Assembly: GCF_000373985.1 (NCBI RefSeq)
Contig: NZ_KB893072.1
Coordinates: 1 to 45,539 of the forward strand
DNA length: 45,539 nt
Direction: 5' to 3'
Source: Desulfobacter curvatus DSM 3379
GTDB taxonomy: Bacteria; Desulfobacterota; Desulfobacteria; Desulfobacterales; Desulfobacteraceae
Both the position numbers and the translations under genes were made by a program. Position 1 is the first letter of the stretch. Every line of letters starts with the position of its first letter. Below the pieces are notes generated by a model. The model saw only the letters and a program-made list of their open reading frames with translations, searched no databases and was not told where the DNA came from. Below are positions 1-7,215 of the stretch, piece after piece.

Positions 1-34
1 CGTTTTTAATCTGCCGACCACACTGGCTTATCAC
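1..34 (-). CDS. Possible 5' end of a leftward gene running off the window
   Basis: Reading the minus strand, a GTG at 34-32 is followed by eleven open codons to the window edge. It is preceded at about 8 nt by a strong GAGGAG Shine-Dalgarno sequence (complement of 43-48). The visible peptide begins M/V-I-S-Q-C-G-R-Q-I-K-N, too short to identify. The inverted repeat at 51-98 would sit in its leader or operator region. The call rests only on the ribosome-binding site, so it is tentative. Confidence 0.3.
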   Translation of the reverse strand, partial: MISQCGRQIKN

Positions 35-50
35 AGCGTTTTCTCCTCAA

Positions 51-98
51 ATGTAACGTTTCGATTGGTGGGTGAACTCACACACATCCACGTTACAT
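51..98. repeat. 9-bp inverted repeat with 30-bp spacer
   Basis: ATGTAACGT at 51-59 is repeated exactly in inverted form as ACGTTACAT at 90-98. The spacer contains a further imperfect palindrome (GGTGGGTGA facing TCACACACA). On the minus strand it would lie between an AT-rich region and the ribosome-binding site of the possible leftward gene, so it could be a dimeric operator or a leader hairpin. No regulator can be named. Confidence 0.55.
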
Positions 99-237
99 TA
101 TCAAAAGACCTGCAGAGTGTCTATTATAATTTTGCGACAAAATAATTTTAGATGTCGCTCCGCCCCCCTGATATCATTGATAATAAATTTTGATGCGTCA
201 GCGCTGATCTATACCGAGATTAAACATAATTTTTTAA

Positions 238-266
238 TTGACCCATCACAGATGGGGTGTTATATT
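238..266 (+). promoter_or_regulatory. Sigma-70-type promoter of the tRNA-Ser pair
   Basis: A -35 TTGACC at 238-243 and a -10 TATATT at 261-266 are separated by 17 bp. Transcription would start near 273, about ten bases before the first tRNA-Ser. A GC-rich stretch (gggtt) after the -10 may act as a stringent discriminator, which is common for stable RNA promoters. Confidence 0.7.
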
Positions 267-282
267 GCTCGGGTTGATTTTT

Positions 283-370
283 GGAGGAGTGGCCGAGCGG
301 CTGAAGGCGGCGGTCTTGAAAACCGTTAGGTGTTAAAGCCTCGTGGGTTCGAATCCTACCTCCTCCGCCA
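283..370 (+). tRNA. tRNA-Ser (anticodon UGA)
   Basis: This is a complete class II tRNA. The acceptor GGAGGAG pairs with CTCCTCC, the D-arm contains GGCCGAGCGGC, and the anticodon loop CTTGAAA gives TGA. A long variable arm and a GTTCGAATC T-loop follow, and the 3' CCA is encoded at 368-370. It reads serine UCA codons (with wobble). It is the first of two serine tRNAs under one promoter. Confidence 0.97.
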
Positions 371-384
371 AAAAGACAATTTGT

Positions 385-476
385 GGAGAAGTGACCGAGT
401 GGCTGAAGGTGCTCGCCTGCTAAGCGAGTGTATGGGGAAACTTGTACCGAGAGTTCGAATCTCTCCTTCTCCGCCA
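385..476 (+). tRNA. tRNA-Ser (anticodon GCU)
   Basis: This is the second serine tRNA, 14 bp after the first. The acceptor GGAGAAG pairs with CTTCTCC. The anticodon loop CTGCTAA gives GCT, reading AGC/AGU. A long variable arm, the GTTCGAATC T-loop and an encoded CCA at 474-476 are present. It is probably co-transcribed with the upstream tRNA-Ser(UGA) and ends at the hairpin at 491-522. Confidence 0.97.
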
Positions 477-490
477 GTAATAAGGCTTTA

Positions 491-530
491 AGAGGGGTTG
501 ACCGTCCGGTTTCAACCCCTCTTTTTTTTC
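491..530 (+). terminator. Rho-independent terminator after the tRNA-Ser pair
   Basis: An 11-bp stem (AGAGGGGTTGA at 491-501 with TCAACCCCTCT at 512-522) is followed directly by a run of T residues. It lies 14 bp after the second tRNA and closes the tRNA transcript before the ATP-grasp gene. Confidence 0.9.
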
Positions 531-676
531 TTTTTTTCCAGCATAATTGAGAACAAAGCGTTTTTCGCTACCCTTTCCCGATGATAAAACAATCATTCAC
601 AGCTAAATCGCTTTTTCCGGCACCGGACAAAATCCGGAAGCACTTCTAAAAAAATGAACCCAGTGGGGACCTGATC

Positions 677-1945
677 ATGACAGAAAAAAAAGAGACGTTC
701 AGGCAGAGTATAGTAAATGATGAAGATGAGTGCCTCGTCTTTGGGGCAGATAACCTGTCCCAGTTTACACAGCCGGCAGGTTGTATTGCAGACAAGTGCG
801 AAAGAGCTCTGGCATGCGCAACCCAAAAAGATATTGTCCTGCTCAAAGGCGTGCTTGACCAAGGGTACCAGTCCTGGTTGAGATCCCTGGACTTGGGTAC
901 CGATCATGTGGTGGCCTATGGGGCACTTCGGTCTGAGAAACTGCTGTCAGAGCTGATCTTGAAAAATCCAGAGCCGGTAAAGAAGGCCATCCGTAAAACA
1001 GGGAAGCGGCCTGTCTATTTCCCATGGCTGTCCGATAAAACCGAAGCCCTGGCCGCAAAAGCCATGGGAGCTGACCTGTTTGGGGCCTCCCCGTCCCTGA
1101 CCCTTAAGTATAACCATAAAGTCTCTTTTAAGCAGGTCTGCCGAGATCTGGAAATTCCCGTTATTGAAGGAACCTGTTTTAACCCCGGTAAAAGGTCCCA
1201 TGAAAGTCTTTTCGCCCTTGGGGAGATTGCCGAACCATTTCTGAAAAAATACGACAGAATCATCATCCGGGCCGCTATGGATAACACAGGATTGTCAATG
1301 GTATATAAAACAGACGGAAATGACCTTTCACAACTCCATGAAAAGTGGCTGGATCTGGGCATTGACACCCTGATGATTGAACCCTTTTTAACGGCTGACT
1401 TCTCTCCCGGTGACCAATGGGTCATCAACAGGAAAGCAGAGATCATCCATAAGGGCATGCGGAACCAGATCCTTAATGGGCTGTGGCATAAGGGAAATAT
1501 TCGGACCGATACCCCGCCTAAATTTGATTGCAGGACCATAAAAGAGATATCCCATAAAATTGTCACCCGAATGGCCCATGAGGGATATGTGGGAGTCGTG
1601 GGTATCGACTATATCCAGACAGGCCAGGGTATTTTCCCGGTGGAAAACAATGCCCGGGTAAACGGGTCAACCTATGTTAAGTTCATTGTTGAAAATATCC
1701 AGAACCTGACCGGCACGGTTCCCTGCTGGAAATCCCTGAAAGCAAAGACCGCACCCAATCCATTTCAGCATCTTGCCAAGACCTCGGCCGGCATTTTATA
1801 TGACGGAAAAAAAAACTGCTCTTATTTCCCCTATAATTGCGATAACCTGGAAAAAACAGGGGCGTATGCCGTCATTCTCATGGCCCCGGACCTTGAAGCC
1901 CTTGAGGAACTTGAAGGGGAGATGATACGTGCAGGCCTGATCTAA
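677..1945 (+). CDS. ATP-grasp ligase-like protein of unknown substrate
   Basis: This 422-residue cytosolic protein has an N-terminal pre-ATP-grasp-like part (about residues 15-135) and a C-terminal ATP-grasp fold (about 140-340). Visible features are a lysine-rich nucleotide-binding entry at K144/K148, R198 in an IIIRAA strand, and the metal-binding set D311, E323 and N325 in the VENNARVNGST motif. ATP-grasp enzymes activate a carboxylate as acyl phosphate and join it to an amine or thiol; the motif recalls PGM1-like peptide ligases. A GGGGA Shine-Dalgarno precedes the ATG. It has no same-strand partner and converges on the CDP-alcohol transferase gene 25 bp away, so a link to that operon is only positional. 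The fold is confident; the substrate is unknown. Confidence 0.7.
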   Translation: MTEKKETFRQSIVNDEDECLVFGADNLSQFTQPAGCIADKCERALACATQKDIVLLKGVLDQGYQSWLRSLDLGTDHVVAYGALRSEKLLSELILKNPEPVKKAIRKTGKRPVYFPWLSDKTEALAAKAMGADLFGASPSLTLKYNHKVSFKQVCRDLEIPVIEGTCFNPGKRSHESLFALGEIAEPFLKKYDRIIIRAAMDNTGLSMVYKTDGNDLSQLHEKWLDLGIDTLMIEPFLTADFSPGDQWVINRKAEIIHKGMRNQILNGLWHKGNIRTDTPPKFDCRTIKEISHKIVTRMAHEGYVGVVGIDYIQTGQGIFPVENNARVNGSTYVKFIVENIQNLTGTVPCWKSLKAKTAPNPFQHLAKTSAGILYDGKKNCSYFPYNCDNLEKTGAYAVILMAPDLEALEELEGEMIRAGLI

Positions 1946-1970
1946 GAACCGGTAAACAATAAATTCCCGA

Positions 1971-2603
1971 TTAAAATATAAGAGCCCAGGTCATCATAAC
2001 GCAGTAGACCCCAAGGACGGGAAACCAACGGCTGCTGAACTTCGATGTTTTTACCGGGGCCAGATTCAACCCGCTGAGCAGTAGGAAAAGCACTGCCAGC
2101 ATCCATGTAAAAGTTCGGGGGTCAAAGCTGCCGCTGAAAAGGAAAAGGGGGGCTGCAATGAGAATATTATTATCCAGGGCAAGGCCGCTGTAGCTTCCAT
2201 CTTCCGAGAGCCCGAAAACATTGAACCAACTCAGGCGGATAGCCGCTGCCCCGAGTATGATAAAGGCAGGAACGAACCAAAAGAAAGAGAACCCCCCGTA
2301 ACCCATAAGAATCACTGCCGGACAGACACCGAAACTGATGATGTCGATCAGGGAGTCCAATTGCGCCCCATAAGCACTGTGAATATGAGTCCGCCCTTTG
2401 AGCCGCCTGGCAACGATTCCATCGGCCCAGTCGAAAAAAACAGCCCAGAGCAGGGCTGCAACAGCCAGATTAAATTGAGAGGTCACGACGGCATAAATGC
2501 TGAGCAAGGCAAAGAACAGCCCAGTAAGGGAGCAGAGGTTGGGAAGGTCCCGGACAAAGGAGAGCATGGAAGGAGGCTCTGTTTTTACCGGTTCTTGACT
2601 CAT
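1971..2603 (-). CDS. CDP-alcohol phosphatidyltransferase family membrane enzyme
   Basis: This 210-residue integral membrane protein has about six hydrophobic segments. The family signature is complete: D58, D61-G62, A65-R66, G79, D83 and D87. These residues bind the metal and CDP moiety and displace CMP onto an alcohol. The LDSLIDIISFGVCP stretch resembles phosphatidylserine synthase-type members. The spacing between AR and the next Gly is 12 residues instead of the usual 8-9. It is the last gene of a minus-strand operon and overlaps the aminotransferase-like gene by 4 nt. Together with the nucleotidyltransferase two genes upstream it could transfer a CDP-activated head group to a lipid. It could equally be a conventional CDP-diacylglycerol-dependent enzyme; the acceptor is not visible from sequence. 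Confidence 0.85.
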   Translation of the reverse strand: MSQEPVKTEPPSMLSFVRDLPNLCSLTGLFFALLSIYAVVTSQFNLAVAALLWAVFFDWADGIVARRLKGRTHIHSAYGAQLDSLIDIISFGVCPAVILMGYGGFSFFWFVPAFIILGAAAIRLSWFNVFGLSEDGSYSGLALDNNILIAAPLFLFSGSFDPRTFTWMLAVLFLLLSGLNLAPVKTSKFSSRWFPVLGVYCVMMTWALIF

Positions 2604-3706
2604 GCCCCCCCTCCCAAGGATTCAAGCAAGGAAAAGAACGCCTCTGTGAATACTTTATTTTCCATAGGCCTTCGGCTGGCAATCCGAAGATACCTGTCAC
2701 CCTCGGCCATAGTTTTACCGGAACACTCTTTGACCAGAATCTGATGCCTCACAAAAAGCTGTTCAGCGATATCTGCTGCCGGAGGCGCCCAATCCGGCAG
2801 CCGGCAAAAAATAAAATTGGCATCCGGCCGGAAGACCTTAAGGTCCCGAATTTGTGAAAGGCCACGGTAAAAATCATCCCGGTCGTTGATCACACGGCGG
2901 CAACTGGTTTTAAAGGCGTCTTCAAACCTGGGAAGGAGACGGAGGAACTCTTCGGCAAATCCGTTGATATTCCAAATGTGAACACCGGCTTTAAGGATAG
3001 ACAACAGCCGTTCATTCTCTGTGGCCAGATACCCGAGACGAAGGCCGCAGATACCATAGGCCTTGCTCATACTTTTGATGACAGCCAGGTTCGGATACCG
3101 GGACAAATGGGTTTCCATGCTACGCGCCGAAGCAGTGTCGCAAAAGTCAATAAAGGATTCATCCACAATGAAACAGATCTCTTTGTTCTGGAACCGCTCG
3201 GCCATCCAGTGAATTTTTTCCGGGGAAACCCCAAGGGATGTGGGATTGTTCGGGGAGACAATCACAGCCGTATCAGCCCCGGAGGAAACCGCCTGACTGA
3301 CAAAGCGTTCAGGATCCAGTTCAAATTCGGGGGGATGAAGCATAAATTCAATAGCCCCTGCCCCGGGGGCCGCGTTAATATACTCATTAAATGACGGAAC
3401 CGGGATGATCAGCCTTCGGGCGACCTGGGTAGAGATAATTTTAATCAATTCGGCGGCCCCGTTGCCCACCACAAGATTTTCACGGGGGATGTATGAAATT
3501 TTCTGGACCAGGCCGGCCAGGTCTTTCTGGGCCACAGGATAGTTCCGGACAAGGTTAAGTGTCTCTGCCTTGAGATGATCAATAAGGGCTTCGGGCGGAA
3601 AATACAGATTATAGAGGTAGGCGTGATCGGTAAGTCCATAGCGGTGATACCCACCGTGCTGGGTTCTGAGATGTGTATATAACGCTTTGGATGATGGGCG
3701 AGTCAT
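2600..3706 (-). CDS. PLP-dependent fold-type I enzyme, CobD/HisC-like (aminotransferase or phospho-amino-acid decarboxylase)
   Basis: The protein is about 368 residues, counted from the ATG at 3706, which has GAGG six bases upstream; a TTG at 3718 would overlap the preceding gene. Fold-type I PLP motifs are clear: the SPNNPT loop near residue 155, the VDESFIDF aspartate near 182 that contacts the pyridine nitrogen, the Schiff-base lysine in SMSKAYG (about K215), and the GLRLGY arginine. An N-terminal HGGY and the DESFIDF and RIASR motifs recall CobD, the L-threonine-O-3-phosphate decarboxylase, as much as histidinol-phosphate aminotransferase. It sits between a CTP-type nucleotidyltransferase and a CDP-alcohol transferase, so decarboxylation of a phospho-amino acid to an amino-alcohol phosphate is attractive. 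Transamination of a phosphonate precursor is the main alternative. Confidence 0.82.
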   Translation of the reverse strand: MTRPSSKALYTHLRTQHGGYHRYGLTDHAYLYNLYFPPEALIDHLKAETLNLVRNYPVAQKDLAGLVQKISYIPRENLVVGNGAAELIKIISTQVARRLIIPVPSFNEYINAAPGAGAIEFMLHPPEFELDPERFVSQAVSSGADTAVIVSPNNPTSLGVSPEKIHWMAERFQNKEICFIVDESFIDFCDTASARSMETHLSRYPNLAVIKSMSKAYGICGLRLGYLATENERLLSILKAGVHIWNINGFAEEFLRLLPRFEDAFKTSCRRVINDRDDFYRGLSQIRDLKVFRPDANFIFCRLPDWAPPAADIAEQLFVRHQILVKECSGKTMAEGDRYLRIASRRPMENKVFTEAFFSLLESLGGGA

Positions 3707-3714
3707 TGGCATCC

Positions 3715-4539
3715 TCAATTTTCAATAAAATGATTGCCGGCAAAAGTTGACCGGCAGCCCCCAAGGCCTGCCCCCACTTCTGGGGTAACGGATTTTAAAC
3801 AACCGGCAAAAAGCTTTTCCGCTTGGATAAGATCTTCAATGGTATCTATTTCATACCAGGCGGTTTTGTCAAAAAAGACTGGGGTCAACTCAAGTTGTTT
3901 TTGACGGACCAATTTACTGAACACATACTCATAGTAGGCCTGAAATTTTTTCTTTCTAATGGCCAGGTCCAGTTCCTGAATAACATACTGCCATGATTCC
4001 AGCGATAAACTGTAGATGTTGACGGTCTTATACAAAGGGAGGCGCTGCTCTGTCTCATGAATACCCAGGAACCGGTTTACCTTCCCGTACCGGTCCACAG
4101 AGACCATTGTCCCATCCATCCAGGGTTTTACCTGTGCGATGGCGATCCGGTCCGGCGTCAAAAGGGGGCCTATGCACTCGGGATCAAACACCAGATCGCT
4201 CTCAAGTAAAAGAAAGGGGTCTTTTATCTCATTTCTGGCCCGCCAGAGGGAATAAATATTATTTGTGGTCCTGTATTGGTCTGAATGAACAAAAGAGATT
4301 TCCATCCTTTCCGAATAGGGTTTCAAGAAGGATCGTATGCAATGGTCCATATAGCCGGTGACAACAATGAGGCGGCGGAACCTGTGACGGATAAGACTTG
4401 ACATCAGGCGCTCCAGTATGGGAATCCCGTTCACCCGGGTAAGGCATTTTGGCATATTAGCGGTTAAAGGGCTCAACCGTGTTCCTGTACCGGCTGCCAG
4501 AAGAAGTGCTGTGAAAATTTGTTGATCAGCATGAGACAT
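3715..4539 (-). CDS. LicC-like nucleotidyltransferase (phosphocholine/AEP cytidylyltransferase-type)
   Basis: This 274-residue protein has the nucleotidyltransferase signature at residues 12-38: LLLAAGTGTRL, then PKCL and the VNG substrate loop. The metal-binding ESDLVF motif is at 113-118 (D115). A TTNNIYSLW segment near 91-99 is typical of LicC-type phosphocholine cytidylyltransferases and of PntC-type 2-aminoethylphosphonate cytidylyltransferases. These enzymes couple CTP with a phospho-alcohol or phosphonate to give the CDP-activated head group. Only 15 bp separate it from the histidine kinase gene, and it ends just after the aminotransferase ribosome-binding site. The nucleotide and substrate choice are inferred from family and neighbours; a sugar-1-phosphate role cannot be excluded. 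Confidence 0.82.
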   Translation of the reverse strand: MSHADQQIFTALLLAAGTGTRLSPLTANMPKCLTRVNGIPILERLMSSLIRHRFRRLIVVTGYMDHCIRSFLKPYSERMEISFVHSDQYRTTNNIYSLWRARNEIKDPFLLLESDLVFDPECIGPLLTPDRIAIAQVKPWMDGTMVSVDRYGKVNRFLGIHETEQRLPLYKTVNIYSLSLESWQYVIQELDLAIRKKKFQAYYEYVFSKLVRQKQLELTPVFFDKTAWYEIDTIEDLIQAEKLFAGCLKSVTPEVGAGLGGCRSTFAGNHFIEN

Positions 4540-4554
4540 AATTAGCCCCCCCCC

Positions 4555-7212
4555 TTAGAGTAAAAGATATAGATTATTTCCGTTTTTAAGGCGGTGAATG
4601 ATATCCCGCATCAGACCGGGAAGCCGGTCAAGATTATTTTTTATCCGTGTGATGTCGAAAACTGCGGCACTTTCCAAAAGTTCACGGCTGAATATGATTA
4701 GAAGGTTTAAATTATGTTTTTCTGCTGTGGCAAGAAGCAATTCTGCGTATTCTGTCACCCGGCTGATAACCAGGGAATCTTCAAATGCGTGGCAGCGTGG
4801 AAGAAATTCCGTTTCCAAAAGATGGGCCAGGGATTCAGGGTCGACAATCTCCTCTACACGAAGATCATCCAGAAAGTCCCCCGGCCTGGGAAGGAGGGAG
4901 TGATCAGGGGAAGATTCAGGACAATTATTTGCCCCGTATTCTATACTTGGAGCAACATCCTTGAAGCACACCCGAAAGCAACTGCCTTGTCCCGGCGTGC
5001 TGGTCACACTGATAATTCCGTTCATGGCGTGAACCAGCCGTTTACAGATATTCAGTCCAAGCCCGGCGCCACCATGCTGTTTGTTCAAATGACTGCCTAC
5101 CTGCCTAAAAGAATCAAATATGATATCCTGATGGTGAGGTTGGATTCCAGGCCCTGTGTCTGAGACCAGCAGAATGAGGTCAAACCGGCCTTGAGTTTCC
5201 CCTGGCCTGGTGTTTGCCGCCAGCCGGATATGTCCTTTACGGGTGAATTTGATGGCATTGCCCACCAGGTTTAATAAAATTTGCCGGATCCGGCTTTCAT
5301 CAAGTTCTAAATAGGCAGGCATCTCCTGTTCCAGATGCATGATAAATTTAAGATTTTTTTCATGGATTTTCCCCTTAAAAATGTGACCTATTTCATTGAA
5401 AAGGCGGTCAATACTTACCGGGCCGTAGCTGAGTTCCATTCTGCCGGCTTCTATCTTGGACAGGTCGAGAATATCGTTTATCAGGGTCAGCAGACTTTTG
5501 CCGGATATTTTGATGGCCTCTGTATAAGCATTGTATCTGGAATCCGTCATTTCATTGGCAATTAATTCGCTGAAACCGATTAATGTGTTTAACGGGGTCC
5601 TTATTTCATGACTCATATTGGCCAAAAACTCGGATTTTGCCTTGTTGGCAGCTTCAGCAGCCTTTCTCTCACGTTGGGCAATCTCGATCTCCCGGCGCTG
5701 GGTGATATCCACCACAAACCCCTCAAAACAGATATAGGGCTCTTCATCATTGAAAATTTTCCTAGCGGCAATGGAACACCAAAAGGGAGTTCCATCGGTT
5801 TGAACCAGTCTTGTTTCATAGCCGATGACTTCGTCATGGGCATCAAAATAATCGGACAATGCCTTCCGGGACTCGGCCGGCAGCAATAAAAGGCTGAAAA
5901 TATTCTTGCCAAGCACCTGTTCAACATTTTCATACCCAAAGATAGTTGCCAGGGCGGGGTTCGCATTGATGAGCAGGCCCTGGTCCGTTATCTGGAATAT
6001 GCCCTCAACGGCATTGTCAAATATACTCCTGTATTTTTCTTTGGCTTGGGCCAGGTCTGCGGTCCGCTCCTCCACCCTCAACTCCAATTCATCTCTTGCC
6101 TTTTTCAAAAGCCTGTTTTGTTCTTTTATTTTAAACTCCGACAATTCAATGTTTTCTGCCATTTTATTGAGGGCCAACCCTATTTCTCCAACCTCATCAT
6201 CGGGCAGGCGGATGTTCAAACGAAAATCCAAATGGCCTTTTCCCATCAGTTTTAGGCCGGACACCATCTCTCCAATAGGCCTGGAAAGGGATTCGGCGAT
6301 CACAAAAAGGACAATGGACAGAATAATAACCGCAACAAGGGTGATTATAATATTAAAGGTCTTCAAATTTTCCACCGGCGCAAAAATTTCCGACCGAAAG
6401 GCGCAGACCACGATGGTCCAATCCATTTCCCCCAATTTTTTATAGGAAGCAAATATGGGATTTCCCGAGAGTTCATATTCAATCACCCCGGCCCCCTCTG
6501 CCAGTATCTGCCTGCCAAACCGGAACTCGGAAATATCTTTACCGAAAATTTCTGTCTGATCGGGATTGGACACAATATGGCCGTCATGGGTAACAATATA
6601 GGCATAGCCGTTCTGGCCGATTCCGATGGGGTTGATAAAGGTTTTGGCAAAGGTGTCAACATCAAATACCGCATACAGAACCCCTGCAACAACACCTTTG
6701 TCCTTTACAGGCGCCGAAATTATAAAAACCAAGCCCCCGTCCGCCCGGTCTTTAATCACCTGGTCAGACATATAAACCCTCCCTTTCAGGGCCTTTTTAA
6801 AAAAGCGGGTTTGGCTGACATTGGCCCGGGGGGGATGGCCTTCCCAGGTAGTGGCAATGATATTGCCGGCGGCATCGGCCAGGAGGATATCCTTATAATA
6901 TCCATAATCATTTTTAATTCGATTAAGCTGAGTGGCGGCAAAATCCCTTGCAGTAACCCCAAGAAATGAGGTGAGAAGCGCTTTCCTGTAGACCCCTTGC
7001 TGACTCCAATTACCCATATCCAGCCGCCGGTTGTAAAGCCAGGTGGACATTGAGTTTGCTATGGTCTGAGTAACATTGTCAATTTCATCTTCGATGATAT
7101 TTGACAATGCCTTTTTTGCCTTAATATGGGCAAAAACAGATATCGTCCCCATGCCCATCATCATGATGATCAAGGTAGGAAGCAAAAATTTATATTTCAG
7201 ACTCAAGCGCAT
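4555..7212 (-). CDS. Membrane sensor histidine kinase (dCache-HAMP-PAS-HisKA-HATPase)
   Basis: This 885-residue inner-membrane kinase has a first TM at about 8-28 and a periplasmic double-Cache sensor at about 35-280 (NGYAYIVTHDGHIVSNP near 201-217). A second TM lies at about 286-308, followed by HAMP to about 365, a coiled coil to 390 and PAS at about 392-505. HisKA carries the phosphoacceptor H535 in MSHEIRTP. The HATPase domain has the N-box LNLVGNAIKFT and G-boxes DTGPG and GGAGLGL. A helical tail of about 100 residues follows the ATPase domain, but no receiver or HPt domain is seen and no response regulator gene is nearby. The gene starts 3 bp after the solute-binding protein gene and lies 15 bp before the nucleotidyltransferase gene, so all are probably co-transcribed. 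The ligand may be delivered by the binding protein; this is inferred from adjacency. Confidence 0.93.
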   Translation of the reverse strand: MRLSLKYKFLLPTLIIMMMGMGTISVFAHIKAKKALSNIIEDEIDNVTQTIANSMSTWLYNRRLDMGNWSQQGVYRKALLTSFLGVTARDFAATQLNRIKNDYGYYKDILLADAAGNIIATTWEGHPPRANVSQTRFFKKALKGRVYMSDQVIKDRADGGLVFIISAPVKDKGVVAGVLYAVFDVDTFAKTFINPIGIGQNGYAYIVTHDGHIVSNPDQTEIFGKDISEFRFGRQILAEGAGVIEYELSGNPIFASYKKLGEMDWTIVVCAFRSEIFAPVENLKTFNIIITLVAVIILSIVLFVIAESLSRPIGEMVSGLKLMGKGHLDFRLNIRLPDDEVGEIGLALNKMAENIELSEFKIKEQNRLLKKARDELELRVEERTADLAQAKEKYRSIFDNAVEGIFQITDQGLLINANPALATIFGYENVEQVLGKNIFSLLLLPAESRKALSDYFDAHDEVIGYETRLVQTDGTPFWCSIAARKIFNDEEPYICFEGFVVDITQRREIEIAQRERKAAEAANKAKSEFLANMSHEIRTPLNTLIGFSELIANEMTDSRYNAYTEAIKISGKSLLTLINDILDLSKIEAGRMELSYGPVSIDRLFNEIGHIFKGKIHEKNLKFIMHLEQEMPAYLELDESRIRQILLNLVGNAIKFTRKGHIRLAANTRPGETQGRFDLILLVSDTGPGIQPHHQDIIFDSFRQVGSHLNKQHGGAGLGLNICKRLVHAMNGIISVTSTPGQGSCFRVCFKDVAPSIEYGANNCPESSPDHSLLPRPGDFLDDLRVEEIVDPESLAHLLETEFLPRCHAFEDSLVISRVTEYAELLLATAEKHNLNLLIIFSRELLESAAVFDITRIKNNLDRLPGLMRDIIHRLKNGNNLYLLL

Positions 7213-7215
7213 TAT

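Noticed and set aside
72..329. 85-codon rightward reading frame
   Set aside because: It runs through the tRNA-Ser promoter and into tRNA-Ser(UGA), has no ribosome-binding site and shows no protein-like motif.
1015..1566. 183-codon leftward frame
   Set aside because: It lies entirely antisense within the ATP-grasp gene and has no recognisable family features.
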